Shown piece by piece: positions 1 to 12,795 of a stretch of DNA of 64,000 nucleotides. The notes under the pieces are model-generated. The model worked only from the letters and a program-made list of their open reading frames with translations, made no database searches and was not told the DNA's origin. The stretch comes from Ignelater luminosus (taxonomy: Eukaryota; Arthropoda; Insecta; Coleoptera; Elateridae). A program made the position numbers and the translations under genes. How positions within the stretch are numbered: the first letter of the stretch is position 1; every line of letters begins with the position of its first letter. The stretch covers positions 94,939 to 158,938 of the forward strand of contig VTPC01090448.1 in the NCBI GenBank assembly GCA_011009095.1, in the 5' to 3' direction.

Positions 1-84
1 ATCCAACTCATCTTTTATTTGCGAAGGCGTATTGCCTTTCAAAAGCAAATATTTAATGACAGCTCGATACTCGATTTTGTTCAT
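1..84 (-). pseudogene. mariner transposase, N-terminal fragment cut by window edge
   Basis: Read on the minus strand from an ATG at 84-82, this gives 28 residues beginning MNKIEYRAVIKYLLLKG, the typical opening of a mariner transposase, whose N-terminal helix-turn-helix binds the terminal inverted repeats. The frame is open to position 1, so the rest of the gene lies outside the window and I cannot say whether it is intact. A terminal-repeat-like sequence and a TA lie just upstream at 209-239, as expected for the 5' end of such an element. It resembles the mariner N-termini at 58938 and 63864 (IEYR / EQYR, ..FLF..G) but is clearly a different copy. Function is inferred from family resemblance only. 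Confidence 0.75.
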
Positions 85-239
85 TTTCACAAAAAAAAAA
101 CTTACATCAGCTCACTCAAACGACTGTTACATAAAAACTGCGCGTCCGAAATGACTGAAACAACGAAATTTAGTAGCTTTTATTTACGAGTGCTGCCATC
201 TTCACGTTGAGGTCGGAAACTTTTCAGACCACCCATGTA
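1..239 (-). mobile_element. mariner element, 5' end only
   Basis: The minus-strand transposase start at 84 is preceded by about 125 bp of untranslated DNA. This ends in a candidate terminal repeat at about 209-237 (outside-in on the minus strand: CATGGGTGGTCTGAAAAGTT...) next to a TA at 238-239. Insertion at TA is characteristic of Tc1/mariner elements. The partner repeat is outside the window, so the right-hand boundary is a proposal. Confidence 0.6.
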
Positions 240-3200
240 TAATTGTGAAATTTTGGACAAAATGCGTTTTGAAAGTCTGATCTTCAAGTCTGACGTTATA
301 AAAGTCAAGAAATATTTCTTTACTCTGTTTATTTGCCATAGAAGACAAATCGTTGAAGAAATGTTCAAATCACTGTAACTAATTGACAGCAGGTATTTCG
401 TAGTATTTCTTAATTTTTACTCATAAGTTTACCGCTTGTTATTGTATAGAATCGAATATCATAAATTGAATGTACATTTCTAGAGTCTGTATGGGATTTA
501 TTCTTTTTTTTTCAAATTTGTTGCCGTTATAAAATTACAAAATGTTATTTTTTGTTTGTTTTAGATAAATTATAAACGTGTTATTTTAAATAGTTATCGA
601 AAATTTAAGCAAAATGGTTTGAAGTAAATATGTTTTTATTCATCGTAGAAGGATTTCTGTACAGAATTCTAAGAATGAAAACTGCTACTGCTGCATCCTA
701 TACATCAATATTGTTTTCCAAAGGACGTCTTTAAAGTTACATTTACATACATCATAAATCCCTTATATTGCTGTATACTACTGGTTTTTTCCACTAGAAA
801 TACTCGTACAAGGAAACATATGAACAACATGTTGACCGAATGAGGGGTATTATGTACAGTCGGGTAGTTTTATTCATGCATAGAATTTTGGATTAAAACT
901 CTGTCGCCGTTTCAATACGTACTCAATAAAATATTGGCTTATAAACGAATTGAACATTTCCGTTATTTAAATATTTCACGGGAAATTGCCCATATCGTTA
1001 ATTGTACTGGAAATAACCGTCCAATACCGGACTATATTGACAGGTTATTTTCTCGTTGAGATTTTTAAATTTACATTTTTACTACTTTTTAACGTAGGCA
1101 CATTACAATATTAAACTTTATGAGCTGCAATAGTGTTATAATGCCATAATATAAAATTTAATTTCACATTCATTGCCCGTCCATGAAGTTTCAACAGCGA
1201 ATTCATTTTTTATTTCGATTCGATTACGGATTTTCTTCTATAGAGCGTTCTTACAGTACATCAATTACGGAAAGCAGCTTGCATTGTAGTAAATCGAAGC
1301 GGAAAAACTCGGTTGAAAAGCAACGGTTAAAGGTGGTATGTCCAAGAAACCTTTTAAATCTCACAAGATTAAATCGTTATGATTTCTAAGAGACCTAATA
1401 ACTCTTTTCAAAAATATATAAAACCCTCTAGTTTTTTATGATTTTTTAAAATGAACTTAGCGACGGATTTACGGAAGGCTGAAATAAGTTTTACGTTTTT
1501 CTTTTTATTATTCTTATTATCGTTCTCGTTTTCTGGTTTACCCTGACAGTTTGAAAAAAACTAATATAGAGTCAAGAGGATATTGCTATTCCATTTCAAG
1601 CACAACTCCTGACAATAATGATTCGTTTCTGAAAAGTCAGGAATAACTATTTTCCGTACAATGATGATCCTTTCTCGTTTCTTTCAAAAGAATAGTTATC
1701 GTTTTGCTTCTTTGAAGACTATTTCATAGAAAATTATGTTGGGTGAATCTATAATGTAAGCATTCAATTTCTGCTAACATTGAAATCTCATTTATTGATT
1801 AAATTCTAGAGAACGGCAAAGGGTTCTTGAGTAAAAGAAACTTAACTTATGTATAAACATAAACTAGGTTAAACACAGTGTGTTATGATCATAACAAGTA
1901 ATAAGCGATCCTTTAAAACTTTTAGAAATGCATTACTATTCATATTACAACAGAACTTTTGTTATCTTACACTGGTTACCTAGTTTTACAAACAGAAGTT
2001 TTTATTTTATGCCCTAGCTGTTGCTGTGAATTCAGAAGAAGATACTAACAATTTCTATAGTCATCTTCGACGCATCATACCACCAATCCATGCAAATTTA
2101 CGGAAATCGTATTATAATGACAATAAGATTGTGCGGATTTGGAAAAAAAGGAGAAATAATGTTAAGATATAGAACGAACGAGTATTTTACAAGTTAACAG
2201 GTGTACAGTACAAAGCTTTTTTTCTAATTTTGATACATTTCTTTATTACATTGATAAACTGCATATGTTTCTAGCACAGCATATTTAAGTTTATTGTGTA
2301 GAGTCTAGAGAGTTTCACAAATTCGTAAAAGAAATCTCAACAGGGATTGATAAATGATCAATAGTAAGCGCTTACAAAGTTAACACATTCTAATTACAAT
2401 AGAAAAATCACTTAATTACTGGTAAGTTAATTTTAAAAACTCGCAAAAACACTTGTAGTGACCTTTTTTAATATTTAAAGAAAGTAGAAGTAGTACTTAC
2501 TGTTATTACATAAAATAAAACTAAAAGATTCCTCTAACTTTGCTGATTGTATCTATCCAAATCTAGAACTATACGGATATAATGGCTAACACTAACAGGA
2601 CAGATGATTTAGGGGAAATCAAAATATCTAACACCAGGTGCTTTAGACATGCGCAAATTCACCTTTTCTTACATTTACCTTCACGTCAGTAAGCAAAGTT
2701 GTCATTGCATTTTCTTTGTGAGATACACTGTTTTCAAAACTTCCTATAGATACTCAAAACCTTTTTGATATTCCAAAGTATTCTCCATGGACCATATCTA
2801 CATTAGTGTAGATATAACATTATACTCGTATAAGAACAGTGAGCACTAGAAGTTGAGCAGAGTTTCCCAAAGAAATTTAGGGCGCCATAAATAATAATTG
2901 TAGTTTTTTATCTACCAATATAAGCTTCTTTAGATATTTTTGCAACTAGTGTTTAAGCGGAGTTTTATTAACAGTTATCTTTCCTACTTAAAAATACTAA
3001 GGCGTATAATATTAGCATTGGTCGTTCTAAGATCTTTTTAAGACTTTGGTAGGACGTTGTAAACAACAGTTTAGGCTTTTAGTGTCCTTTGAATTTATCT
3101 GACTACTCAATGTCTTTTTGAGATAATTGACTTTAAATATCTAACAAATTGAACTTTTTCATGTATGCTTTCACTTGCCTTTTTTAATGGGTCAAATTTA

Positions 3201-4055
3201 ATTTGGTACAGTTGAGCCAGCTCTACCGCAAAAACATGGTCAGTTAAGGACCTTGATTCAGCCGGTTTTGTTGGATTTGTTGTATGGTTATGCCTAGACA
3301 GTCTACGGATTGTGGAATGGTTGCAACAGTAGGCCGAACAGCGAATGGTTATGGCGTCTTCTGCACATGGTGTGCAACAACACGGCGATGTTGGCAATTG
3401 CACGAGTCATCAATCTAGCTGATGGTTGGACAGATGGCAGTTTTGTGCACTGGCGGAGGTGACAGAGTTTTTCTGAGAAGGAAAGTTTACGTATGTTCAT
3501 ATAATGAATGCACGATTCGTGAAACTAGTGTTTGGTAGTATGCGATTGTGAAACAGTCTCTTGAAGGATGGACGTCTGTGGAACAAGAGAACTTGCAGGT
3601 ACGCAGACCTCAAATGAGGACATACATTTGCATATCTTTTTATATTAAATTTAAAGCTTTTACATTCGTTTATTCATATTGTCCACAAATGTGAACGTCA
3701 AGAATTTAACTAGAGCACGATACTGCTGTTATCGATCTTTTCGTAAAAATATTAAGAAATAAAATTGTTTTTTTTTACACCTATTGGTTTGTTCCGTGTA
3801 ACACGCTAAAGCTATTATTGTTTATTTATGTTCTTCTTTACAGAAAGTTGTGTAATTTGTTTGTAATAGAAAACATGCAATCTTTTGATACAGAATTTTG
3901 TAAATAAATAAAGTTTTTACTTTGATGGTGTTTTTTAGTGTAAAGTGAGGTCCTTATTTAAGACATTGTGAACAAGTGGATAGTAAGTAAGCATAATCTC
4001 ACTCTTTTATGCTGGTATGATTAGGCGTCCATAATTGTAGTCTATAAACGCAAAA
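240..4055. other. AT-rich spacer, no recognised gene
   Basis: I see no supportable gene here. Short open frames at 1183-1389 and at 3107-3500 (minus) have no recognisable motifs. The segment 3230-3620 is visibly less AT-rich than its surroundings and has two overlapping minus-strand frames, which could be the trace of a very old mobile element, but nothing in the translations identifies a family. Homopolymer runs (e.g. near 3770) are the only other structure noticed. Confidence 0.5.
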
Positions 4056-5128
4056 ATGTCTTCTAAAAGGCATTTAATCTATGAAGAACTGGCTGATCTT
4101 GTAGCAAATCTTTCAGATATAAAATGTTTATCTGATGATGACGATGAATGACGGTATGAGGTGGAAATCACAATCAGAAAATCTAGCGGGTATGTTTAGT
4201 TATTCTGAAGTAACTACCAGAAAGTAAATGTATTATTTCTATGTAGCTGACACAGAAAAAGACTATGAACATATAGAGGAGACTGAACCTAACAGTGAAA
4301 TTGAACTTACTGAGCGTACGGAACCTATTCCAGGTCCAAGCACAGAAAAAACTAAAAAAGTAAATATAAAGGAGTATCTCCTAAATAAAAACCTGACAAC
4401 CAAATAAGACATCAAATGACTCATTAATCTTCAATATATAACGTCAAAATAGGTTGAACAATCCGTCATTTCCATCTGACATAGAAATAGTCGTGGTTCG
4501 TTTAAAAAAGTAATACGCCAAGATGGGGAAGTTATTGTGATTGTATGATAACATGCCTGTTATTATGGCATCAAATTATATGGGCATAGGAAATATGAAC
4601 CAATATAAGAGATGGGATAAAATAGCCAAACAATATTCACAAGTAAATAGACCTGAACTGATAAAATATTACAATGCCAGCATGGGAGGTGTAGACAAGT
4701 TAGATTTTCTGGTGACTATACACAGAACATTTATCAAATCACGCAAATGGACTTTTACAATGTTAACTCGTTTAATAAATTTAGCGTGTACTAATGCATG
4801 TATAGAGTACCAAATGAATGCTTTAGATCTGCAAATACCAAGAAAGCAACTTTTAAATCTAACACATTTTACAGCGTATGTTGCAGAGACTCTAGTAATG
4901 AAGGGCACGATATCAACCAAGAAGAGAGGTCGTCCTGCAAGTGCCATTGTTGAATAGGCAACCCCAAAAAGAACCAATATTGAAACGCGTCCGGTAGAGG
5001 AAGTTCGCTTGGACAATGTGAGACATTTACCTGGGCTAGATAACAAGAAAAACGCTCCACGTTGCAAGAAACCTAGAGAAAGGGCAAATTGCATTGTTTT
5101 GTAACAAATGCAAAGTAAATAATGTGTA
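4056..5128 (+). pseudogene. piggyBac-like transposase, internally deleted relic
   Basis: Three blocks in order resemble a piggyBac-type transposase. An acidic N-terminus starts at ATG 4056 (MSSKRHLIYEELADL..., then an SDDDDE tract and a stop). A second charged block lies at about 4240-4405 (..IPGPSTEKTKK..). The C-terminal catalytic and dimer region starts near 4490 and includes SMGGVDKLD at about 4680-4705 followed by the RKWTF helix. The part that should carry the first two catalytic aspartates (the VDE and FDN motifs) is missing, and 4405-4490 is too short to hold it. The GGVD aspartate survives. A frameshift lies near 4543 and a stop at 4955. The cysteine-rich tail reappears in another frame near 5060-5128. 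It cannot encode a working enzyme. Confidence 0.85.
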
Positions 5129-5257
5129 AACAAACAAAAAATTTGTTTCTTTGTTTACCAGACCAAATAAAAAGCTTACTTTTATTATGAACAAATTTTA
5201 TTTTATTTTCAATTTTAGTATCTTTTGCTCACATTTTTACATAAAATTAAAAAAAAT

Positions 5258-5275
5258 CGTGAGTGAACGGGTTAA
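5258..5275 (+). repeat. piggyBac 3' terminal repeat plus TTAA target site
   Basis: CGTGAGTGAACGGG at 5258-5271 is followed directly by TTAA at 5272-5275, about 130 bp after the end of the piggyBac-like reading frame. Read outside-in it starts CCCGTTCACTCACG, a plausible piggyBac terminus, and TTAA is that family's target. I could not find a matching left repeat upstream of 4056, so the 5' end seems lost. Confidence 0.65.
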
Positions 5276-8200
5276 CTTACATGATAACTGATATTGCGTA
5301 ATAAGCGTACACGATCATAGCTATTAATAAAGATCACAAACCAGCATATGGCATTAAATCGTGCGGAAATGTTGGAAAACAGAGTGAACAGCAAGCTGCT
5401 ACAATCAACGTTGCCAGAGCTAGCAATAAATCTCCAGATCTCAAAATTCCATAGCGTGCCTGACGACGTTTGTCACTGTTGTGACAACATCCTCATATTG
5501 GTATAATATTAAGTGTGGTTGGTTTTTAATTGCACATTCATTAATTTTGTAAGAATAAAGTTTTTTAAAATATTCAAAACCTGGATTACATAGCTTATTG
5601 TTCTATTTGTAATGGTCTAAGCAAAATGCCACCACTGAGCAAGCAAAAGAGCAGCGATTTGAAAAATAAGTTTTTTAAATGGAACACCCTGTATTTTATT
5701 AGATAATCAGAATGATTATGACGTTGTAAACACAGCTCTACTTTTATTTTTTTAATCGACTAATAAATAAAATAGCAATAATAATAATAAGATTATAAAA
5801 AGACTTTCAACAGTAGACTGACTAGGCTAAAACCTAGGGCCCCGCAAGTTGTTTTGTTTTTTTTGCATTTGAAAAACCAACTTGTGATAATTTAATTATT
5901 ATTGCTACTACCATATTTATTGGTCAATTGAGAAACTAAAAATTGTACTGCATTCAGAATTTCATTATCGTTCCAATTATCCAGTAAAATGGCGAGTGTT
6001 CCATTTAAAAAGCATATTATTTATGTTGCTGGTCATTTGATTTATAGATGATGGCATTTTATCGTAGTGTGTTGGAAAGAGTACAATAAACTATCTAATC
6101 TCCATATTTCCTGGAAAGGATCCTACAATAGCGGCTTTCGTTTCCTAATACTGGACGGAAGGGACCTGTGAACCATTTTCCAATTTGACCACATAATTTG
6201 AAAATCGTGAACTATTTGAAGGTAAACAAGAAATCTGAATTACTAGAAAGTTTTGTGGATTGACAAAGCAAAATGTATCATTTACTTCTGTATAAAGTTA
6301 GCCACACGGTTGTAGACATAATTTCAAAGTGTTTTAAGAAAACTCAAATATCCCTGCCATTAGCAGTTAAACTATTAAATGTGAGACAGCACCTGCTACT
6401 AATAAAAAAGTGCAGATAAACATAACAACTCTCAGATCACTCGCTACTGGCGTTAACTCGTTAACTAGAACCAGCTCGTTATTTACTAGGAGTAGTAGCT
6501 TTTGCAGCTTCTCTGATTGAGACTAAATTAAATCTACTCTTTGCCTGTACTAACAAACAAATCTGTAGGATGATCAAAAATTTACTGTTCAAATAATATT
6601 GTCTCTGCTAAATAATTAAAATCAAAATTTAAATTTATTTCATAGCCTCTAAGAGTTAATCTAAAGATTTGCTACAAGGTCACATTTTACATTCACACTT
6701 TCACACTTCCTTAACTACCTTTTATCTGTAACGTATTACTGTTTCTTGGAGAAATCCTAATGTTTCCAAACGTCTCTGTACAGGTCTACTCTAAACCATC
6801 ACTGATCTATTCAATTTTATCACCCATTAGTGGTTTAAGCATTATTTAGGACAAGAAACTTCCAGGATAAAAAAAGATTGAGTGGTTGGGATAGTAGTTG
6901 TTGCCAAACAAAATTGTGTGTTATTCAATGTTCATTGAAAAACGTAATCTGGTACGATTAAAAATCCGAAATAGATTGGGGATTACTTTTTGTCCTCGTT
7001 GATAATGGGATGTCTAAAAGAGAAATAACCCTCTTTCAATTTTATTAAGAAATTGTCAGGTTTTGAGTTCATTTCTTAGATACTTGGTTGAACTAAACTA
7101 AAAATAAAAATTTATCAAGTTGTGCTTTGAGAAACTAATGTTATTTGTATTGCAAATGACACCAAGAATTAAATCAAAAAATGTTCTAAGAAAAGGCTAA
7201 AATTATAAGCCGTGGTTATAAAAAAACCCAAAAGTAGTACCTAGAGAAATACTTTCAACATCGTCGAGGGATTTGTTCTATCTCACAGAATAAAAAATAA
7301 ACAATTTCTTAACGAACTCGATTTGTCATCTTCTTTGTTTCTGAGTTTTCAACTTCAAGTAATCTGTAAATACCCAATTCCTTTCCCTTTTTTTATTTAG
7401 TTCTGATAAGGGTTGCGATTCCTGATTTTCTAAATTTTTCTAAATCTTGCAGGAAGTTGTTGAAAGTTTGCGTTTGCTTTTTTATAAAATGCAATATGTT
7501 ACGCTGCGTTAAACATAAACAACCCACAAGGGTTAAAAATTGTAGCAATATTTTTCTTTAACGGTTAAAGGTTAGTGAAATCAACTGTCTGAATACAAAT
7601 CGAAATTAATAACTCTTTCTGACAAACTACTTCGAGTTTCGACCCTATCAACACACCACCGCAATCGACTTTTTTTTTTCAAAGAGTTCCACTTTATTTT
7701 GTACAAATAACTCAAAAACAGACACGAAATCTCCTCAATAAAATGTAAGTGTTCTCCTTTTACACTATTCTTTACTTCCGATAAGAATAGGCATGTGACA
7801 AATAAGTCCGCAATAAACAAGAACATGAAGAATATTAAAAGCAGAAACCTACAGATTTGCAGGAAATAAATTTAAACGCATCTATTTTAAGAAATGTAAT
7901 TGCCTTAAATACGAACCACTTTATTTTATACAGTGGTATTAAATATCTGATTTATTTGACTATTAACAGCAATGTTTGTTTCTCATTTACAAATAACGTG
8001 CAAAACCACCAACTTCGAAAATTAAATAAACCTTTTACGTGTTTACTATACAGTTTTAAATTTCATTTTAACCTCTAATATGTATGTATTAAGCGTTATG
8101 CTTATAGTATATTCTGTTTTTGTGCCCAAAAGTTATTTAGTCTTTCCTTGCTCGAGATATAATTTTCTGTATTAGATCCTGATTTTATTAACCAGGTGTT

Positions 8201-9500
8201 GACCTTCTAATATTTAGAAATTTACTACTTCTTTGATGTACTAAGTAAAATATTCAACGGTTTTGATTGATCTTGCCATTCTCGCAAACTCTGGTGAACT
8301 GTTAGTTAGTATTATTGTGAGTGACAGTTTGAAAAAAAATGCTACTTGAAAGGTGTGCAAATCGTCATAAATAGAAAGAGCTTAAAGTGTTTTATTTGTA
8401 ACACGAAAAGGAAGTTGCCTTACTAAAGATTAAGCAACTTTTGTTTTTATCATGATTTCGAGATCAAATTTCAACTATATTTTGTCACACAAGTGCTCAA
8501 AATTTTTTTCTGCGTTCTATATAGATGTTTATCCAATTGATTGTGTACTATAAAAGTTTTTTTGCACTTTGACATATGATCTTTGCAAGAACTAATAGCT
8601 GGAAAACTGCCATTGTCATCTTATGTCTTTACCATTTTATCTCTTTAATAGACAAGTAAATAACCTTGCAAACACAATCATCTATGACAAATCATCTAAA
8701 CAAAATCAATTCATTACAGTGTCGTTAATACCAAGAAGTCACCATAGTAAATAATGAGAAGGACGAAAAGTCTACCTCATTTGTTGCCTGAACCAAAAGA
8801 AGCAGAATAGTTATTTTGCGTAACGAGTCAGGGAAGGAATACTGTACATGACAGGCAGGCCAATTCCAGGAAGATAAAAAATGTCTAAGACAGAAAAACT
8901 TAAAAAGCAATAAAATGAAATTAATGAATTTAATCATTAAAGAGGATTAAAGACGTTTTTGAGTTATGTTAGTTGTCACTTTGATGAGAGTTCCAGAAAA
9001 AAGTCTGATTCTTTCCTGAAACATTATCTTCTATAATAAAATCAATCTTTATCATTTTGGCTCTTTTCTAAGAATTTCTAAACGAAAGATGAACACAACG
9101 ACAGAAACTCGAAGAGACCGCTTGTGAACTATAGATCATTACGTAAGAAATTCTAGTTTTTACAGCTTGGTTGCAAGTCAAAGTGTCTTTGCACCAAATT
9201 ATTTGGAACTCAGTTGCAAATAATATAGAAAATATTATAATGTATCTCTTTTTATCAACCTTGTAATTTTATTGTAGCTTTGAAAGAAGAATATAATCCC
9301 AAACATGTCGGCAAAGAATTACTGGGGTTTTAATTAATGATCTGTAAACCAGATCATAAATAATTAAACGCAGATAAGGTCCACTACAAATTATAATAAT
9401 TGGCAAACCAACTTTTATACAACTGCACACAATGGTCATAAGTTCGGTAACTGACAGTGAGGCTTCTGAGAAAATAGGACGTGTTGTCCGGCTGAGCTTA
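5276..9500. other. AT-rich spacer with possible TIR remnants near 5.7-6.0 kb
   Basis: No gene is supportable. AAATGGAACACCCTGT at 5678-5693 and an inverted GTGTTCCATTTAAAAAGC near 5997 resemble ends of common insect DNA elements, but they point away from each other and I could not pair either with a partner. The short frames at 7581-7826, 7857-8078 and 8725-8937 show no motif and look like chance open frames in AT-rich DNA. Confidence 0.4.
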
Positions 9501-9534
9501 TTTATTTCTAGTACTTTACTTATTATTAATCGAT

Positions 9535-11650
9535 CATCTTGTATCGCTTACGCCGTATGGAAGTTAATTATCATTTGTGTCATCTTTTTCCAAGCTTTCC
9601 TATCTTGCGCGGTTAGTTTGGCCTTACTCTATGTTACCTCCATTTTGTCTAAGCCTTCTTATACTATTTGGTCCCATTGTTCGGTCTTTCTCTTTTCTTT
9701 TTACTCAAGATTGTTCCACTCCATATTTTTCATGGAAATATCCCCTTGCTCATTCTCCCTAGATGTTCTGTCTAATTCATTATTTGTTAGTCTATTTTAT
9801 TATTAAGGGTTGGTATATTCAATTCTTCTCTAATTTTATCACTTTGTATTCTATCACGTCTTGTAACTCTTTTTATAGTTCGGAAGAGTTTTATTTCATT
9901 GGTCTGAATTTTCTCAGATAATTTGTGTTTTTGTTAAGATCCACCTCTCGCAATCTTAAGTGAGGGTTGGTATATAAATACTGTTATATTTCCTTAATTC
10001 TGTCTTTCTAGAAATTTCCTTTTTTTTATCAATGTATTTGTTAATACTTCAAAAATTCTGAAAATTTTATTACTGCTAACAATCCTCGCTTCTACTTTTT
10101 CATGTTCATTTATTATTACTCTAAAGGTATTTGAATGAGGTTCCTGTTACACTGTTTCACCGTTACTAAAAATGATCTTTTAATGTTTTCTTGCAATCAC
10201 ATAACTTTAATTTTCTGAATATTTATAACCATACCTTTCATTAATATATCTAGACTTTTTTGAAATTACGTATTCTTCTGTTTTTGTACGTAAGATTATG
10301 TCATCCGCAAAAGCCATTCTATTTGGATTCACCAACTGCATATGATAATAATATTCATTTTTATGAGTTCTATTGTAATTTCATCTAAGAGAAATAAGCA
10401 AATATAAGCTTAAAGCTTCCCCTTGTCTTACTCCTTGAATTGTATTAAATTCTTTCGAAGTTTTAATTGTACGTTTCAATATAGTGCACTTTATAAAATA
10501 ACCATGTTTGTTAATTTTAAAGATTAATATTTTTTGGCTGGATTCGAACCATGACTCCCTAGTCTGTACCTAGGTATCATATCAACTAGACTACAAAGAC
10601 AGTATTTATAGTTAAATTCTGCGGTTCGAATCCGTACAACTTTAAATTCCAATTCTAATCACAAATGCAATTTAGTTAGTCCAGTTTTTATATTTTTAAC
10701 TTTATCATTAATGACATTAATCATCTAATGAAGTCTTCATAGTCTTATGTTGTTGGTGTATACTTTTTATTGCTTTTAATAAATTTCGTCTACTCCTCTA
10801 TATCTAAGCACTTCCCATAAAACTAATCTTGCTATGCGGCCAAAAGCTTTAGTAAGTAGTTTTTTCTGTTAGTTGTTTCATAGTAAGAATTTGATCTTGC
10901 ATCCACTTGCCTTTTCTAAATTTTCATTGTTTTTTTTTCTAGATGCAGACTTACTTGAAGAGTTTGCTCCTAGATTTTACATGGAACGGTCAATAAGGAT
11001 ATTCCCCGCACTTTTTGTTATTACTTTTTTTAAAATAGGTAGAATAACTGCTAATTCACAATCTTCAGGTATCTTCTTGCTTATCTAAATTTTATTCAAA
11101 AGCTTTAATAATATCTACCCCCCCCCCCTCTAAACATTTTATCATTTCTGGTAAGATCATATCGTGCCTTCTTCTTTTCCCAGCCTAAGCTTTTTCAGTA
11201 CACAATCTATTCTTCTTCATCTATTTCCTTCCTGTCATCTATTATTTGCAAATACTTGTTTTGTTCATTGCTTTCCAGTAGTTCTTCAAAGTGTTTTTTT
11301 TTTAATTTTTCCTTTTTATTTAAAATTTTTCCATCCCTATAATATTATTTAACATCACTAGTTCTTTATTCTTTGTTATTGTAATAACACGGTAAAATAA
11401 TTTTTTTAATGGTTTTAAATTCATTTTTCATCTTTTTCCCAAACTTCTCCCATGACTTTGTTTTAGCTGCCTTAACTACTCTCTTCACTACCCCTCTCTA
11501 GATTTTGTAGACTTCATAATCTTCTTCTTTTTCAGTAGTTATAGGTTTTTCTACAACTGTTTTCTTTTCTTTCACTATATTTCTTATTTCGTCGGATCCC
11601 CACGACGTCTGTTTCTGCTTGTGCTTTTTATTTAGATGTACTCTTTCGCA
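9535..11650 (-). pseudogene. non-LTR retrotransposon RT relic (minus strand)
   Basis: Reverse-complement reading recovers, in order from 11650 down: a basic helical linker with SWEKFGKKMKNEF (about 11450-11400); EDCELAVILPILKK, the start of the RT fold (about 11070); LTKAFGR, the degraded DxxKAFD motif (about 10840); GVRQG (about 10425); the catalytic box FADDIILRT (about 10310); and the C-terminal AQDRKAWKKM (about 9590). Order and rough spacing fit a non-LTR reverse transcriptase, the enzyme that copies element RNA at a nicked target. Stops and frameshifts occur throughout, so it is long dead. I see no endonuclease domain beyond 11650, so it is probably 5'-truncated, the usual fate of such insertions. 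The gap between the KAF and GVRQG motifs is widened by a tRNA-like insert at about 10.54 kb. Confidence 0.8.
10536..10603 (-). repeat. tRNA-like SINE head or tRNA pseudogene
   Basis: The minus strand reads GTCTTTGTAGTCTAGTTGAT at its 5' end, close to a Pol III A box, and GGTTCGAATCC about 40 nt later, a consensus-fitting B box. A five-pair anticodon stem (CCTAG/CTAGG) around a 7-nt loop can be drawn. The T stem is imperfect and the 3' side does not pair with the 5' GTCTTTG, so I do not call an intact tRNA. It sits inside the RT relic between its KAF and GVRQG motifs, which fits a SINE inserted into an older retrotransposon. A second B-box-like GGTTCGAATCC lies on the plus strand at about 10624. 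Confidence 0.6.
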
Positions 11651-11839
11651 ATTAGTTGAAAAACTCTATTAAATATTTTTTGATTTGATGTTGTTTGTTG
11701 AGGAAACTGTCTTTGATATTTTTGTGTACTTTAAAGGTGATTTGCATTAAAGTACAAAAAATTAAGTTTTGAGACTCACAAATCCTTAACGAAATTGAAA
11801 ACGCAACTTATCTGACGTCATAAAGGACATAATAAGTAA

Positions 11840-12062
11840 TAACATGCAATCTTTAAAATTTAAGTTCCCAGTAGGCTTTGAAATTTTTCCGCAGGGCGTA
11901 GCTTAGACACAGCGCGTGACAACATATAACCTATAAACTGATGATTTTGCCTTGTTTCTAATGCAAACTGTTAATTTGACAGATAATTTTCCTGAATAAA
12001 CTAAGACATGATTTTTTCTTTCATAGTCTCCTGGGAACTTAAATTTTAATGCTCGCATGTTA
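11840..12062. mobile_element. small inverted-repeat element (MITE-like)
   Basis: About 44 bp at 11840-11883 and at 12019-12062 are imperfect inverted repeats. Both arms share TTAAAATTTAAGTTCCCAG and, further out, AACATGC. The roughly 135 bp between them has no open frame. Size and symmetry fit a MITE or foldback element. Exact termini and target duplication are not resolved. Confidence 0.6.
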
Positions 12063-12711
12063 GTATGAACGGCCATTTCATACCAAGGAGTAAGTTATTG
12101 AAGATGTTGGTAAAAAAATTAATGTTCAATATCATATTCATGACATTTTTGGTCGTGTTTAATAAATAGTGATAGACTCCAGAATAAAGAAAGACAGAAT
12201 TTCCAAATAAATGAAGTAATGAACATCCATATTAGATCCGCCCTTGTCAAATCTAATTTAATGGGTGCTCATTTTTACATTTTCTTATATTTAAAAAAGT
12301 TTTTAAATATGTGTTTGTTAAAAACATTGGAAAAGGGTCACAATGGTCCCGAAATGTTTATTAAAAATCAAAAATTAAATTAACAATACAACGAACTAAT
12401 GGCTTTTACTGTGGAAACTTCATCGTTACCTTGTTTTAGGCTTAAATATGATTTTGTTTTGTGTTTTAGGGTGTAAATAAACGTTTTTCAGATTTTCACT
12501 GTATGATTATCAGTAGAGACCGGATTTCTAGCCAAGTGCCTAATTTACGATTTTTTAGGAAAGCAAAGGAAAATTCGTTTTAGGATAATCTACGCACTTT
12601 TCACTTGAAAAAAATTGTTTTTAAGTGCTGAAGTGACTTTTTTCCTATGTTTTTGAAATAAATGCCTACAATCTTTAATATGTGCCTATAAATACCTATT
12701 TTGCCTAAACT

Positions 12712-12795
12712 GGTGCCTAACTTGCCTAAATGGGTGCCTAGTTTGCCTAAATGAATGGCTAGTTTGCCTAAATGGGTGCCTAGTTTACCTAAATG
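12712..12795. repeat. 21-bp tandem array (4 units), left subterminal
   Basis: Four consecutive 21-bp units at 12712, 12733, 12754 and 12775 follow the pattern GGTGCCTAGTTTGCCTAAAT plus G, with a few substitutions. They lie about 200 bp inside the left end of the hAT-like element. hAT transposases commonly bind short motifs repeated in subterminal DNA, so these are candidate binding sites (inference). Confidence 0.85.

Noticed and set aside
3107..3500. Two overlapping minus-strand frames of 98 and 65 codons in mixed-composition DNA
   Set aside because: No motif, no start context and no agreement between the frames; cannot be tied to any family.
4669..5133. 154-codon minus-strand frame
   Set aside because: Antisense of the piggyBac C-terminal domain, which has recognisable motifs on the plus strand.
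5678..6010. A MITE bounded by AAATGGAACACCCTGT and GTGTTCCATTT
   Set aside because: The termini face outward, so they cannot bound one element; likely separate remnants.
9432..9806. 124-codon plus-strand hydrophobic frame
   Set aside because: It is the antisense of the RT C-terminal region; the minus strand reads AQDRKAWKKM there.
10536..10603. Functional tRNA gene
   Set aside because: The acceptor stem does not close and the T stem is imperfect; it fits a SINE head or tRNA pseudogene better.
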